In this document: in pieces, positions 45,173 through 55,785 of the stretch
Layout of the letters: every line of letters begins with the position of its first letter
Numbering within the stretch: position 1 is the first letter of the stretch
Assembly: GCF_009724685.1 (NCBI RefSeq)
Contig: NZ_WMEF01000003.1
Coordinates: 248,001 to 312,000 of the forward strand
Source: Lysinibacillus cavernae
GTDB lineage: Bacteria > Bacillota > Bacilli > Bacillales_A > Planococcaceae
Length of the DNA stretch: 64,000 nt
Reading direction: 5' to 3'
The notes under the pieces: generated by a model
What the model was told of the DNA's origin: nothing
Database searches by the model: none
The model's input: only the letters and a program-made list of their open reading frames with translations
Position numbers and translations under genes: made by a program

Positions 45173-46909
45173 TTATGCTTTATATAATGAAAATAAACGC
45201 TCTTGCATTTTTTCCTCGAACGAAAACTTTTTCATACTCATACCAATTAAGCTCACAAGTATTTCTTCAATATCTGCTAGAGAATAATAAAGAAATGCGC
45301 CTTCTCGCATTGGACGAACCCTTTTGTCAACAGTTTGTTCATCTTCAATAAAATAGGCGACATTAACATCACAATGTCCCATCAATTGTGTAATACGTTG
45401 CTCATCATCTGGATTTATGAAAAATGGCACGATTTTATCTATATACAAAATACTTTGCACAAGTTTAATGAAGAAGTTCTCGCGAAGTGATGTTTCCACT
45501 ACTAATATGGTCGTTTGTTCATGCTGATAATCCATGTATAAAACATTTAATTGCTCTTCTAATAGGTTTTTTAATATTTTAATAGAGTTTCTATATTTCG
45601 TCATATCCGTTTGAATTTCTCTCGTTAATAAACGCAATATGCGAAATGCGGGTAAGAAAATTTTCAAGACAATTTCTTTAGGATGTAAATGGTCAATTAA
45701 TTTATTAAAATGAATTCTCAGATTTTCTTCGTCACAGCGAATTAATTGTTCTACAAATAAGTTAAAAATCTCTTCAAAGCTATTCGCCCGATAGTCAATC
45801 ATTTTCGTAATTTTCACACTATAATTCAAAGGTAAGTTCATTGATTTTTGCTCATCTAGCAATCTCACTTTTGGCAATGTAGGAAATAAATCATAGACAA
45901 GCTCTACTTGAGCACTACGATTATCCGATAACATCACAACCGAGTTGACTGGGTAAATCCCTAAGCATTCTACAAATTTATGCATAAAGTTCTCATTATA
46001 TAAATGACGATCCCTGTATAAAACAGCTAATGCATCTGTAGCACCGTAGCCAGCGTGGTAGACTCTCTTGGAGGTCATTGCTGAATACACATCTATAATT
46101 TGTAATAATTGTACACCCTCACTCATATCATCCGCACAAAGTTGATTTGGATAGCCCTTGCCCGCAAAGCGTTCATGATGATCTCGTGCTAAATAGGCGA
46201 TGTCTTCCTCCTGATGTTCTATTAGTAAGTCATAACCTTTTGTTGTGTGCGTTTTCACGATTTCAAATTCATCTTCAGAGAGTTTACGCTTTAAATTTAA
46301 TATTTCCCGCGGGATAAAGACCTTCCCAATATCGTGGAACAAATAACCCCTTGCTAATGTTTCGATGTCTGTTAAACCTAGGTATCTGGCAAAGATTGTC
46401 CCTAATACAAATACATCAAATGAATGGACAAATGAATATTCATCCCATTCCTTTAAACGCATCAGTAACTCATAGCGATGTTTTTGTTCTAAAATCTTTT
46501 CAAAAACACCTCGTACATAGGCGGTATCCTGCGTGCTTTTCAGTATTTGTCCATATCGTAATTCATGTACGACATTCTCTAGCGTTGTCATAAACAACTG
46601 ACTAACTGTTTCTTTATATTCATCTACTGGATCTCTTTTTTCAATTAATGGGGCGAAAAGATCTTCATATTCTCTTGTCCGTTGAGCACTTAAATCATGC
46701 ACAACGCGAACTGAACCAGCTGGTAAATAGACCGATAATTCATCTACTTTACGAAGCTTAAGTAAGGCAATAATCCGTTCAGTTAAAACTAAATCTTTTT
46801 TAGCCAATAAACGATACTCTGAGAAAATATCCTCTGCTAATATATCATTTGCTTCAACTTCATGAATACTTAAGGTTACTTTTCGTAGCATATTTTCTGC
46901 CACATCCAC
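45173..46909 (-). CDS. HD-GYP domain protein, possible c-di-GMP phosphodiesterase
   Basis: 578 residues. A central HD-GYP domain (about 160-330) has HDIGK, HTTKGYDLL, HHERFAGKGYP and the DVYSAMTSKR motif, so the metal ligands and the GYP signature are present; Ala replaces the usual Asp in HHExxDGxGYP. N- and C-terminal regions are unrecognised; the latter is about 230 residues. The likely reaction is hydrolysis of c-di-GMP. Start uncertain: GTG 46909 has an in-frame stop just upstream and no good ribosome site; ATG 46891 is the alternative. Confidence 0.82.
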   Translation of the reverse strand: MDVAENMLRKVTLSIHEVEANDILAEDIFSEYRLLAKKDLVLTERIIALLKLRKVDELSVYLPAGSVRVVHDLSAQRTREYEDLFAPLIEKRDPVDEYKETVSQLFMTTLENVVHELRYGQILKSTQDTAYVRGVFEKILEQKHRYELLMRLKEWDEYSFVHSFDVFVLGTIFARYLGLTDIETLARGYLFHDIGKVFIPREILNLKRKLSEDEFEIVKTHTTKGYDLLIEHQEEDIAYLARDHHERFAGKGYPNQLCADDMSEGVQLLQIIDVYSAMTSKRVYHAGYGATDALAVLYRDRHLYNENFMHKFVECLGIYPVNSVVMLSDNRSAQVELVYDLFPTLPKVRLLDEQKSMNLPLNYSVKITKMIDYRANSFEEIFNLFVEQLIRCDEENLRIHFNKLIDHLHPKEIVLKIFLPAFRILRLLTREIQTDMTKYRNSIKILKNLLEEQLNVLYMDYQHEQTTILVVETSLRENFFIKLVQSILYIDKIVPFFINPDDEQRITQLMGHCDVNVAYFIEDEQTVDKRVRPMREGAFLYYSLADIEEILVSLIGMSMKKFSFEEKMQERLFSLYKA

Positions 46910-47706
46910 AATGTACTAAGTAAGATGTGACTCCCTCCTTCTTCCATAGGACTGCGTTATTCTGATAAACGTATAAAAATACGTTTTGCTGATAGAGGCT
47001 TTTTTCATTTCATAGGTATGTCTAAATTTTATCTAGCGTCCATTTGTCTTGACGGGGATTAAACGACTAAATTATCTATAAAAAATATAAATACGATTAT
47101 CTATATCAATTACAATATCATAGGTTAAAATGCCTTTTCAACTAGTATATGGGACTCAGGTGATTAGTTTCTACCATTTATATATTGAAAACTAAACAAA
47201 AATACAAATCTTTTTACCTATAAAATAATATACATATACAGAATCAAATGATATAACAAGGTATTTTGACTCTCGAAATAAATTATTGAAATATATATTT
47301 ATTAAATAAAGTAAATTTTATATGATAATTTTATTTTGTAAAAATTGAAATTTTATTCATTTACAGCACACCCCTTAGATTCAATAAAGTTAATGGAATA
47401 ACTCTATGAATGTATCGTTCAGCAAATTTGTTTGTACGGAAAGTAACGCTTGAGGTATAGATCTTCCCCACTATACGTGACGAAATACGCGAAAGCAAAG
47501 CGTTAGTGCAATTACTCTAGGTTGTCTTGATGGGGGATGAAATTTCCTCTTTTCACAGTCCCAACTGTTGGTATAAATAAGGTATTATAGTTAGCATTGC
47601 TGTTAGAGGAAACGGCCTACCTTTATATTGAAAGTAAAAAATTGCTGGCCAATGGGGTTTCTTATATGAGGATGAATTTTAAATAGCGCAAAATGCCAGA
47701 AGAACA
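46910..47706. other. Long AT-rich gap between the HD-GYP gene and recO
   Basis: About 800 bases with no supportable gene. It contains an inverted copy of the dispersed repeat (47410-47480). Two similar direct segments are also present: GTCTTGACGGGGATTAAA near 47047 and GTCTTGATGGGGGATGAAA near 47523. The rest is low-complexity AT-rich sequence. Confidence 0.5.
47410..47480 (-). repeat. Dispersed intergenic repeat, copy 3 (inverted)
   Basis: Read on the minus strand this segment runs ATAGTGGGGAAGATC, TATACC, a diverged loop, CGTACA, then AAATTTGCTGAA. It aligns with copies at 36968 and 48577 with one short gap. Its hairpin unit is 47433-47459, again exactly 27 bases (6+10+5+6 on the plus strand). 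Confidence 0.55.
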
Positions 47707-47726
47707 TTATAGATCTTCTGGCATTT
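47691..47726 (-). terminator. recO terminator containing the recO stop
   Basis: AAATGCCAGAAGA (47691-47703) pairs with TCTTCTGGCATTT (47714-47726). The recO stop codon (47707-47709) is in the loop. Confidence 0.8.
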
Positions 47727-48492
47727 CTTCTTTAGAACGTATTTGCAATTCAGGAGTTCGCTCTAGCTGCTCAATAAATTTCCGGGTTTTAAAACGAATA
47801 CCTGTTTGTTCTTCATAGATGGTTGTAATGATTTTTTTGATAAAATATTTTGTTTCCTTTTTCAGTTCTATTTTTCCTATTTGATCGATTGGAACAGTAT
47901 AGAACATACGAATAAGTTTAAGTTGTGTTGGTGTTAAGCGAATGATGTAGGGGTCATGCTGATAACAGCGATGGCATAAAAATCCTCCTTGTGCAAAGGA
48001 AAAAGCAAATTCACCATCTACAGCACCACAGGCTGCACATGCATGTAAAATAGGTTGTACACCTGTATAGGGCAACATCTTCCATTCAACAAAGAGTGTT
48101 ATGGCTTCAGGATCATAGCCCTCCTCTATTGCTTGTAATGCTTGTAGTAATACATCAAAAGCAAATGGCTCAGGTTTCCCTTCCTCCACAACTCGTTCCA
48201 CTAGCTCCATGATATAGCTAGCATAGGCAGTGGCCATTATATCCTCACGAATATGACGCATCGAATTCAAATGTTCTCCTTGTTGCAGTGTCCCCATGCC
48301 TGTATGATGCTGTACCATAAACATGCCATAGGTAAAGGGTTGTGTTACCGACGCCAATCTACTAGATGGCTTTTTTGCCCCTCGAGCCATCGTAGCCACC
48401 TTACCAGCCTCACGTGTCAGCAAAATGACAATTTTATTGGATTCACCATAAGCCCGCACCTTTAAAACAATGCCTTCCCATTTATGAAGCAT
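47707..48492 (-). CDS. recO: DNA repair protein RecO
   Basis: 261 residues from ATG 48492, which has GGAGGAGG just upstream; a longer frame to 48624 runs through repeat DNA and is rejected. N-terminal OB fold (MLHKWEGIVLKVRAYGESNKIV), then a helical domain with a zinc-type Cys set (CAACG...CHRC). Loads RecA in the RecFOR pathway. Downstream of era, as in other Bacillales. Confidence 0.93.
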   Translation of the reverse strand: MLHKWEGIVLKVRAYGESNKIVILLTREAGKVATMARGAKKPSSRLASVTQPFTYGMFMVQHHTGMGTLQQGEHLNSMRHIREDIMATAYASYIMELVERVVEEGKPEPFAFDVLLQALQAIEEGYDPEAITLFVEWKMLPYTGVQPILHACAACGAVDGEFAFSFAQGGFLCHRCYQHDPYIIRLTPTQLKLIRMFYTVPIDQIGKIELKKETKYFIKKIITTIYEEQTGIRFKTRKFIEQLERTPELQIRSKEEMPEDL

Positions 48493-48530
48493 AGTCCTCC
48501 TCCTTTCTTTAAAAGCTGTCCATGAAAATA

Positions 48531-48558
48531 GAGCTCTCCAAAATGTTTTGGAAAGCTC
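48531..48558. repeat. Hairpin in the era-recO gap
   Basis: GAGCTCTCCAAAA (48531-48543) faces TTTTGGAAAGCTC (48546-48558), 12 of 13 pairs. It lies just left of the dispersed repeat. Confidence 0.6.
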
Positions 48559-48576
48559 AATAGTAAGACTATCAAT

Positions 48577-48660
48577 TACGGACCCATCTCCCCAATAGAG
48601 GAGGACGTCTTCTGTACCTAACACTTCGCTTTCGGTACAAAAAACATTTGCTGAATCAAC
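48577..48660 (+). repeat. Dispersed intergenic repeat, copy 2
   Basis: The best-preserved copy. It has a perfect 27-base hairpin at 48613-48639: arms TGTACC and GGTACA, loop TAACACTTCGCTTTC. It is followed by AAAAACATTTGCTGAATCAA. It occupies the era-recO gap where B. subtilis carries yqzL. Confidence 0.7.
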
Positions 48661-48671
48661 TTAAATGCATC

Positions 48672-49989
<1,318 letters not shown>

Positions 49990-50046
49990 CTATACTAATT
50001 CTCCCTCACGTCTATGGTTTATTTTCATTGAAGACACTCATTCCCA

Positions 50047-50397
50047 TTAAAACCATTTTGGTAGAAAGATGAGTAATCCGATTATAGCACTGAATAGCGC
50101 AAATACAAGCACTGCACCCGCAGCAATATCTTTCGCCTGCTTAGCAAGTGGGTGTATCTCTGGGGAAGCTAAATCGACAACCCGTTCGATAGCTGTATTG
50201 ATCATTTCCAGTGCAAACATTAGTGCTATTAATAGTAGCACAATATACCATTCCATACGAGTTAAACCTGTGAAATAACCTGCTAGTATGACAATGATTG
50301 CACTTAATACATGTGAGATAAGATTTTGTTCTTTACTTGCCGTTATGATGCCTTCAAAAGCATAGCCAAAAGATCGCAAGTATTTGCGCAAATTCAT
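50047..50397 (-). CDS. dgkA: Undecaprenol kinase DgkA
   Basis: 116 residues, three membrane helices, with the EMINTAIERVVDL motif of the diacylglycerol kinase family. In Gram-positive bacteria this enzyme phosphorylates undecaprenol for the lipid carrier pool. It follows ybeY without a gap. Confidence 0.93.
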   Translation of the reverse strand: MNLRKYLRSFGYAFEGIITASKEQNLISHVLSAIIVILAGYFTGLTRMEWYIVLLLIALMFALEMINTAIERVVDLASPEIHPLAKQAKDIAAGAVLVFALFSAIIGLLIFLPKWF

Positions 50398-50871
50398 TTA
50401 GTCTCGTCCTAAACCGAAAGTTTGTAATATTTCATCTTGCTTTGTAAACATCACTTTCTCGTCTTCTTGCTCCATATGGTCATAGCCAAGTAAATGTAAA
50501 AAACCATGAACAGCTAAAAAACCTAGTTCTCTCTCGAAGGAATGATTGAATTCTTCAGCCTGCTCTTTTGCACGATCGGTTGAAATAATAATATCGCCTA
50601 GTACTCGTGGCATTCCTTCAAAAGTTACTTCTATTTCCCCTTCACCTAGCTCCTCTAGCGCAAAGGAAATCACATCGGTTGGCTGATCCTTGCCACGATA
50701 CTCACGGTTAATGTCTTGAATTGTCTCGTTTGTTACAAACGTCACAGAAACCTCTGTTTCTGGCTCAATGTTTTCTATACTCGCAGCATGCTGTAATAGC
50801 TTTTCAACAAGCTCAGTATGTTGTGCTGAAACTTCATTTGTTTCATCTGTAAAATCAATTGTTAAAATCAT
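50398..50871 (-). CDS. ybeY: Endoribonuclease YbeY
   Basis: 157 residues. The zinc motif [11 protein letters not shown] (H-x3-H-x5-H) near residue 120 is diagnostic. Acts in 16S rRNA 3' maturation and ribosome quality control; it sits beside era, a known functional partner. TAGGAGG before the ATG. Confidence 0.95.
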   Translation of the reverse strand: MILTIDFTDETNEVSAQHTELVEKLLQHAASIENIEPETEVSVTFVTNETIQDINREYRGKDQPTDVISFALEELGEGEIEVTFEGMPRVLGDIIISTDRAKEQAEEFNHSFERELGFLAVHGFLHLLGYDHMEQEDEKVMFTKQDEILQTFGLGRD

Positions 50872-50879
50872 AGATCCTC

Positions 50880-53000
50880 CTACTTATCTGCCTTTGGATA
50901 TTCAATACGTGAGTGGAAAATCCCATTCAACGTTTCGCAAAGTACTCTCTCTATACATTTTAACTCTTTTATTGAAATATCGCATTCATCAAACTGATTA
51001 TCCTGTACTCGATCATCAATGATTGCTCGTACTAGCTTATGAATTTTCTCAGCGTTTGGCTCTTTCATTGAACGTACAGCCGCCTCTACACTGTCTGCAA
51101 CACTAATTATGGCCGCTTCCTTTGTTTGCGGTTTTGGACCAGGATATCGGAATTTTGCCTCATCAATGCTTTTTCCTTCTTCCTTCGCTTTATACAAGAA
51201 AAATTTTAATAAACTAGTTCCATGATGCTGTAAAGAGATATCAATAATTTCTTGAGGCATTTTATAGCGTTTTAGCATATCGGCTCCGTCTGTCGTATGA
51301 GCAATAATAATGTCTGCACTTGTTTCGGGTGGTAATGAATCATGCGGATTAATACCTGACATCTGGTTTTCAATGAAAAAGGCAGGACGTTTCGTTTTAC
51401 CTATATCATGATAGTAGCATCCAACACGCGCTAATAAACCATCTGCTCCGATTTCTTCACATGCAGCTTCTGCTAAGTTCGCTACCATCACACTATGATG
51501 ATATGTGCCTGGTGCTTCCATTAGTAATTTTTTTAACAATGGATGATTTGGATTGGATAACTCTATTAAACGTAAAGACGATAATAAGCTAAATGCTGAT
51601 TCAAAGAATGGTAACAGCCCCATTGTTAATGCCCCTGAAAGCAAGGCAGACAACATAGCTGCAATAAAGTAAAACACTAATTCTGGTAAACCATAGGATG
51701 ATTGTGTCATTAATAAATAAAAGGCGATAAAAGCCATGTTAACAAGGGAAATCACGCCAACTGCATGTAAAATATGTGAGCGCTTTTCAACACTACCTAA
51801 AAAGAAAAGGCTCGCAAATCCTCCAAAGATGATATAAAGCGTAATTTCCATTTGCATGACAGACGAATAGCCTTCTTGAAAAATAACACCAGCTGAAGCA
51901 GCAGTCATGACTGTAACCAAAACAGCAGCGCGATCATCCGCTAACAATCGCACAAGCATCGTAGCCAATGCAGTTGGGAATAGAAAGGCAATTGTCACAT
52001 CAAAGCCACCAGAAACTAAGCTAATAAATTTCATTAGCAGGATAGACAAACTATATACAATTACTGTCACTAATAGGGCATTTCGTTTTTTTCGTTCGTC
52101 CGCGTTCCAACGCTCAAATAAAATATACATAAATATCATTTGCAGTAGCGTTAGAATAATAAGTCCTGCAATCGGCTTCAAGGAAGCTTTATTACTAACC
52201 ATCCCTAATAGCTCTAATTGTCGATATGCTTCAGTATCAATAATTTGACCTTCCTGTACAATGATCTGTCCTTGTAAAATTCGTGTAGGCTCTACACTTT
52301 CCTTCGCCTGCTCTTTTCTAATTTTCGTTTGTTCTTCGTTGATTGTTTCGTTTTCAATAATACTCGTTCGTCCTATTAAAACGACTGTATTGAATATTTT
52401 ATCTGGATACCCACGTTGACCTCGAATCTTTGTCTCAAAATCATTTTGAGCCACAAAGACATTTTCGGGTCTGATGGATTTTTGTAAATATTCCTCTACA
52501 AATTTGGATAACTGTGTACTTGTTCTATTTAAATCATCTTCACTTTGCACTAATAGACCTTCTAGCTGCGAATCTGTAAAGATTAATGGCATCTGGTCCT
52601 CGTCTATGGATTCAAATTTTTTGCGAAGCTGTGCAACCTGGTCGGCAATCGGAATAGGTTCCTTACTGTTTGCAACTTCCGCTTTCACTTCAAGGACATA
52701 ATCAAATAACGATGTGACGATCGCTGCTCTTTGCTTGGCGACATCCTCCGAAAATTGATAGACCGAATCCACTGCATTGGCGGCTTTTTCCCGCTCTTGC
52801 TGTGTCTTATAAGTGTCTTCGATTGTTTTAGTAGATCGTACGGTTTCAGGCGCAAGCTGTAATGGTTTGAAATCATATGTAACTCCTTTAACATTGCCAT
52901 ACATAAACGCAAATTGCAGGCCGCCTGTTAAAATGAGAATGATGATAATAAAGTAGCGAAAACCGATAAGCTCTGTAAATTTCCGAAGTTGTTTCTCCAT
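50880..53000 (-). CDS. pgpH: 7TM-HD protein PgpH, c-di-AMP phosphodiesterase
   Basis: 706 residues: one N-terminal helix, a 250-residue extracellular domain, seven membrane helices (about 270-470), and a cytoplasmic HD domain with [34 protein letters not shown] and ISLQHHG. Known homologues (PgpH/YqfF) degrade c-di-AMP to pApA. The ktr operon in the same window is controlled by a c-di-AMP riboswitch, so this enzyme would relieve that repression. Confidence 0.93.
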   Translation of the reverse strand: MEKQLRKFTELIGFRYFIIIILILTGGLQFAFMYGNVKGVTYDFKPLQLAPETVRSTKTIEDTYKTQQEREKAANAVDSVYQFSEDVAKQRAAIVTSLFDYVLEVKAEVANSKEPIPIADQVAQLRKKFESIDEDQMPLIFTDSQLEGLLVQSEDDLNRTSTQLSKFVEEYLQKSIRPENVFVAQNDFETKIRGQRGYPDKIFNTVVLIGRTSIIENETINEEQTKIRKEQAKESVEPTRILQGQIIVQEGQIIDTEAYRQLELLGMVSNKASLKPIAGLIILTLLQMIFMYILFERWNADERKKRNALLVTVIVYSLSILLMKFISLVSGGFDVTIAFLFPTALATMLVRLLADDRAAVLVTVMTAASAGVIFQEGYSSVMQMEITLYIIFGGFASLFFLGSVEKRSHILHAVGVISLVNMAFIAFYLLMTQSSYGLPELVFYFIAAMLSALLSGALTMGLLPFFESAFSLLSSLRLIELSNPNHPLLKKLLMEAPGTYHHSVMVANLAEAACEEIGADGLLARVGCYYHDIGKTKRPAFFIENQMSGINPHDSLPPETSADIIIAHTTDGADMLKRYKMPQEIIDISLQHHGTSLLKFFLYKAKEEGKSIDEAKFRYPGPKPQTKEAAIISVADSVEAAVRSMKEPNAEKIHKLVRAIIDDRVQDNQFDECDISIKELKCIERVLCETLNGIFHSRIEYPKADK

Positions 53001-53139
53001 CTGGCACCTCCTCTATCTACCTTCTATCATACCAATTCAACATACATTTTTCTCGAAAAATGTATAAGAAAGCAAAAAACAGCTATACAATTTTGCATAG
53101 CTGTCACATTGTTTTACATATTTCGGTTAATTTTTAAAC

Positions 53140-53386
53140 TTAAAACTATGCTTTGCTTTCGGGGCAGACTTCCTTAAACCCGTTGCCCCTGCCGCTTTGC
53201 TTTCGGGGCAGAATTTTAAAACCTCGTTGCCCCTGTCGCTTCGCTTTCGGCGCAGACTTTTTTAAACCCGTTGCCCCTATCGCTTCGCTTTCGGGGCAGA
53301 ATTTTAAAACCTCGTTGCCCCTGCCGCTTCGCTTTCGGGGCAGACTTCTTTAAACCCGTTGCCCCTGCCGCTTCGCTTTCGGGGCA
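53140..53386. repeat. Tandem array of palindromic 44-base repeats
   Basis: Five units start at 53184, 53228, 53272, 53316 and 53360, exactly 44 bases apart, with a truncated sixth at 53140. Each unit opens with a 27-base hairpin: TGCCCC, five bases, CTTCGCTTTC (CTTTGCTTTC in unit 1), GGGGCA. Linkers alternate between GAATTTTAAAACCTCGT and GACTTCTTTAAACCCGT types, giving an 88-base higher-order period. Unit 2 has GGCGCA. The array fills the phoH-pgpH gap. Confidence 0.92.
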
Positions 53387-53390
53387 GACT

Positions 53391-53415
53391 TTAGAATTGC
53401 TTCGCAATTCTAAAG
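53391..53415. terminator. Perfect palindrome overlapping the phoH stop
   Basis: TTTAGAATTGC, a TTC loop, then GCAATTCTAAA. The phoH stop codon (53410-53412) is in the right arm. No T run follows, so termination is uncertain; it may protect a 3' end. Confidence 0.5.
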
Positions 53416-54366
53416 TTGCTGTTCTTCGTAGGCTTGGATGATTTTGGCTACTATTGGGTGCCTTACGACATCGCCTTGTTCTAACACTTGGAAATGTATA
53501 GATTTCACATATTTTAATGTACGTTCCGCTACAATCAAGCCGGATTCCGTATTTTTAGGTAAATCGATTTGCGTTTTATCACCAGTAATGACCATTTTAG
53601 AACCAAAGCCTAGACGCGTTAAAAACATTTTCATTTGTTGATGAGTTGTATTTTGAGCTTCATCTAAAATAACAAAGGCATCATCTAGTGTACGACCACG
53701 CATATAGGCTAATGGAGCGATTTCAATTGTTCCGCGTTCAATCAGTCGTTGCGTCTGTTCTGTCCCGTAAATATCATTTAAAGCGTCGTAGAGAGGTCTT
53801 AAGTAAGGATCAACCTTTTCCTTCAAATCACCTGGAAGGAATCCTAGAGATTCTCCTGCTTCGACAGCAGGACGGGTTAAAATTATACGTTTAACTTGCC
53901 CATTTTTAAGTGCTTGTGTTGCCATGACTACCGCTAAATACGTTTTTCCAGTACCGGCTGGACCAATACCAAAAACAACGTCTTTATGACGGATTGCTTG
54001 TATGTATTCTCGTTGACCAATTGTTTTTGCACGAATCGGCTTGCCTTTCGTCGTGCGTGCTATTTCTTCATCATAAAGTTCTGCAAAATATTCAATTGTT
54101 CCTTTTTGTGTCATTTCAATAGCTGTTGAGACATCACGTTGATCAATATTAATTCCTTTACGAATGACCTTCAATAATGCATGCAGAAGAAATGTTGCCT
54201 GTTCCTTAGCATTTTCCTCACCTGCAAGTTGAATTTGTTCCCCACGTGTAATGATATGAACATTTAGTGCCTCTTCAACTAATTTCATATTTGCATCTGA
54301 AATACCAAGTAGCATAACCGCTTCGTTTGGATTATCCACTTGTAATACAGTTAACTGTTCTGACAT
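53410..54366 (-). CDS. phoH: PhoH-family ATPase
   Basis: 318 residues. Walker A GPAGTGKTYLA (about 140-150) and Walker B FVILDEAQN, with the RPAVEAGESLGFLPGD block typical of PhoH/YbeZ. Its neighbour ybeY is a common partner, pointing to RNA metabolism. ATG 54366 is chosen since AAGGAGA lies eight bases before it; ATG 54372 is too close. Confidence 0.94.
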   Translation of the reverse strand: MSEQLTVLQVDNPNEAVMLLGISDANMKLVEEALNVHIITRGEQIQLAGEENAKEQATFLLHALLKVIRKGINIDQRDVSTAIEMTQKGTIEYFAELYDEEIARTTKGKPIRAKTIGQREYIQAIRHKDVVFGIGPAGTGKTYLAVVMATQALKNGQVKRIILTRPAVEAGESLGFLPGDLKEKVDPYLRPLYDALNDIYGTEQTQRLIERGTIEIAPLAYMRGRTLDDAFVILDEAQNTTHQQMKMFLTRLGFGSKMVITGDKTQIDLPKNTESGLIVAERTLKYVKSIHFQVLEQGDVVRHPIVAKIIQAYEEQQL

Positions 54367-54368
54367 AA

Positions 54369-55481
54369 TCATTCTCCTTGTAGGCCTTGTATTGGACTTG
54401 CAATGTTTTCATTGACTAGAAATAGAACTTTCCCTTCAACTGTACCATTCCCCCACTTTACCTGTAAAAGGTTTTCTTTTTTTATAATAGATTTTGCAGG
54501 TAACGAACGTAATACTTTCTCGTGTAGTAGAGGGATAAGTAATGACTCTATTTTCGATTCATCAAGCTCTACTTGCATGGTTTTCGTCTGCTGTTCCTCC
54601 ACAATTGAAACATAGGGGTCTAACCAATTCGATAAATCTTTCTTTTGTACATAATCCACTTTTTCTTGATGAATACCCTTTACCAATACTCGCCATTGCT
54701 TTTGCTGCACTGTTTCCATCGTAATTTTTGTTGGAATTTTAAACGAACATTCAAGCCAATAATCCGCAAAGACCTCTCCTTTTGCTCCAACAAAGACTTG
54801 ATCAGTACCACTTTCAATAACGCCACTGACAAGGACATCCCCTTCATAGGCCGTATCGTTTACTGAAATTTTCCGTTCACCATTTTGTATATTAAAGTGG
54901 GTAATGACTCCGCTTTTTGTAGCCACTAGATGCGAAGCTAATTTTTCATTTGATTGCTCCGTTTGTTTTGGCGACTCCTGTGGTCTCAGTATCACTCGTC
55001 CGCCATGTTTATCAATATGCACCCATGAGAGCTCTCGGTGCTGCTCTAATAGCTTTTGTCTGATGATGGTATTAGAAGGTAATTTTTTTTTAGAGAGTGG
55101 TGTTTCTAATTGAAAAGTATCTTGAAATGTCTTACCGAGCCGTTCTTCTAACTCCGGCGTCGCTGCTTCAATGTCCACTCGCCAAATTACTTGAGCACAT
55201 ATGATGGGGATGACGACCATTAAAGCTAATCCAAGTAAAGTCCAAAGCTGTGCTCGAAAAACTTGCTGTTCATCTCCATAAAAAACAGCCATTTTTAAGT
55301 GAAAACGGCGACGAATACGGCGAATTTTTGATAAATAATGCATAGTCGTTTCAAAAGAAACTTCTTGCTCACGAAAGACAACACGCTTTAACGGAATTTG
55401 TTGAGCGTGCAATGCTTGAATAAAAGGATGAACATTTTCATGGCGCTTTATACGTATAACAATTGGCCGATTATTCCACAT
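54369..55481 (-). CDS. yqfD: Sporulation protein YqfD
   Basis: 370 residues: an N-terminal cytoplasmic part, one membrane helix (about 82-102), then a long extracytoplasmic region. Matches the YqfD family, which is confined to spore formers, expressed in the mother cell and needed for normal stage IV development. Co-directional with yqfC and ends within the phoH start region. Confidence 0.85.
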   Translation of the reverse strand: MWNNRPIVIRIKRHENVHPFIQALHAQQIPLKRVVFREQEVSFETTMHYLSKIRRIRRRFHLKMAVFYGDEQQVFRAQLWTLLGLALMVVIPIICAQVIWRVDIEAATPELEERLGKTFQDTFQLETPLSKKKLPSNTIIRQKLLEQHRELSWVHIDKHGGRVILRPQESPKQTEQSNEKLASHLVATKSGVITHFNIQNGERKISVNDTAYEGDVLVSGVIESGTDQVFVGAKGEVFADYWLECSFKIPTKITMETVQQKQWRVLVKGIHQEKVDYVQKKDLSNWLDPYVSIVEEQQTKTMQVELDESKIESLLIPLLHEKVLRSLPAKSIIKKENLLQVKWGNGTVEGKVLFLVNENIASPIQGLQGE

Positions 55482-55482
55482 C

Positions 55483-55731
55483 TTAGCTCACACCCATATT
55501 CTTTATCTTTTTCATATGAAGCTCCTGTAAATTATCAACAGTGAGATGAAGCATCTCTTCTTTAAGAGCGTTTATCTTCACTGAATCTGCACATACAGTA
55601 ATATGATAATCTGCATAAGCAAAGGAACATGTCGTAGCATCTGCATGGATAAAACGATAGGGTCCGATTATTTTTAATGATTCATATTCTAACAATTCAA
55701 GTAGTGGCGTTAATTGAAATAATTTTTTCAT
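55483..55731 (-). CDS. yqfC: Sporulation protein YqfC
   Basis: 82 residues from ATG 55731 (GGAGG eight bases upstream); the longer frame to 55764 would bury that site. Small beta-rich protein with YRFIHADATTCSFAYADYHITV; YqfC family, sigma-E dependent in B. subtilis. Adjacent to yqfD. Confidence 0.85.
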   Translation of the reverse strand: MKKLFQLTPLLELLEYESLKIIGPYRFIHADATTCSFAYADYHITVCADSVKINALKEEMLHLTVDNLQELHMKKIKNMGVS

Positions 55732-55785
55732 AAAAAATGCCTCCTTCTTCGGCAATATATGCATCGAAAAAGGAGGACATGCTAG

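Noticed and set aside
47433-47515. c-di-GMP (GEMM) riboswitch near GCGAAAGCAAAGCG
   Set aside because: The conserved GEMM blocks and tetraloop receptor are missing, no gene lies suitably downstream, and the segment aligns with the dispersed repeat instead.
48493-48624. RecO start at 48624
   Set aside because: The extension runs through hairpin and repeat DNA; ATG 48492 has an excellent GGAGGAGG site and the conserved MLHKWEGIVL start.
53184-53386. CRISPR array (regularly spaced palindromic repeats)
   Set aside because: The 17-base 'spacers' are near-identical copies of two types instead of unique sequences, and no cas genes are in the window.
53153-53407. Open frames on both strands through the tandem repeat array
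   Set aside because: The 44-base period is not a multiple of three, there is no ribosome site, and the frames follow only from repetition of a GC-rich hairpin.
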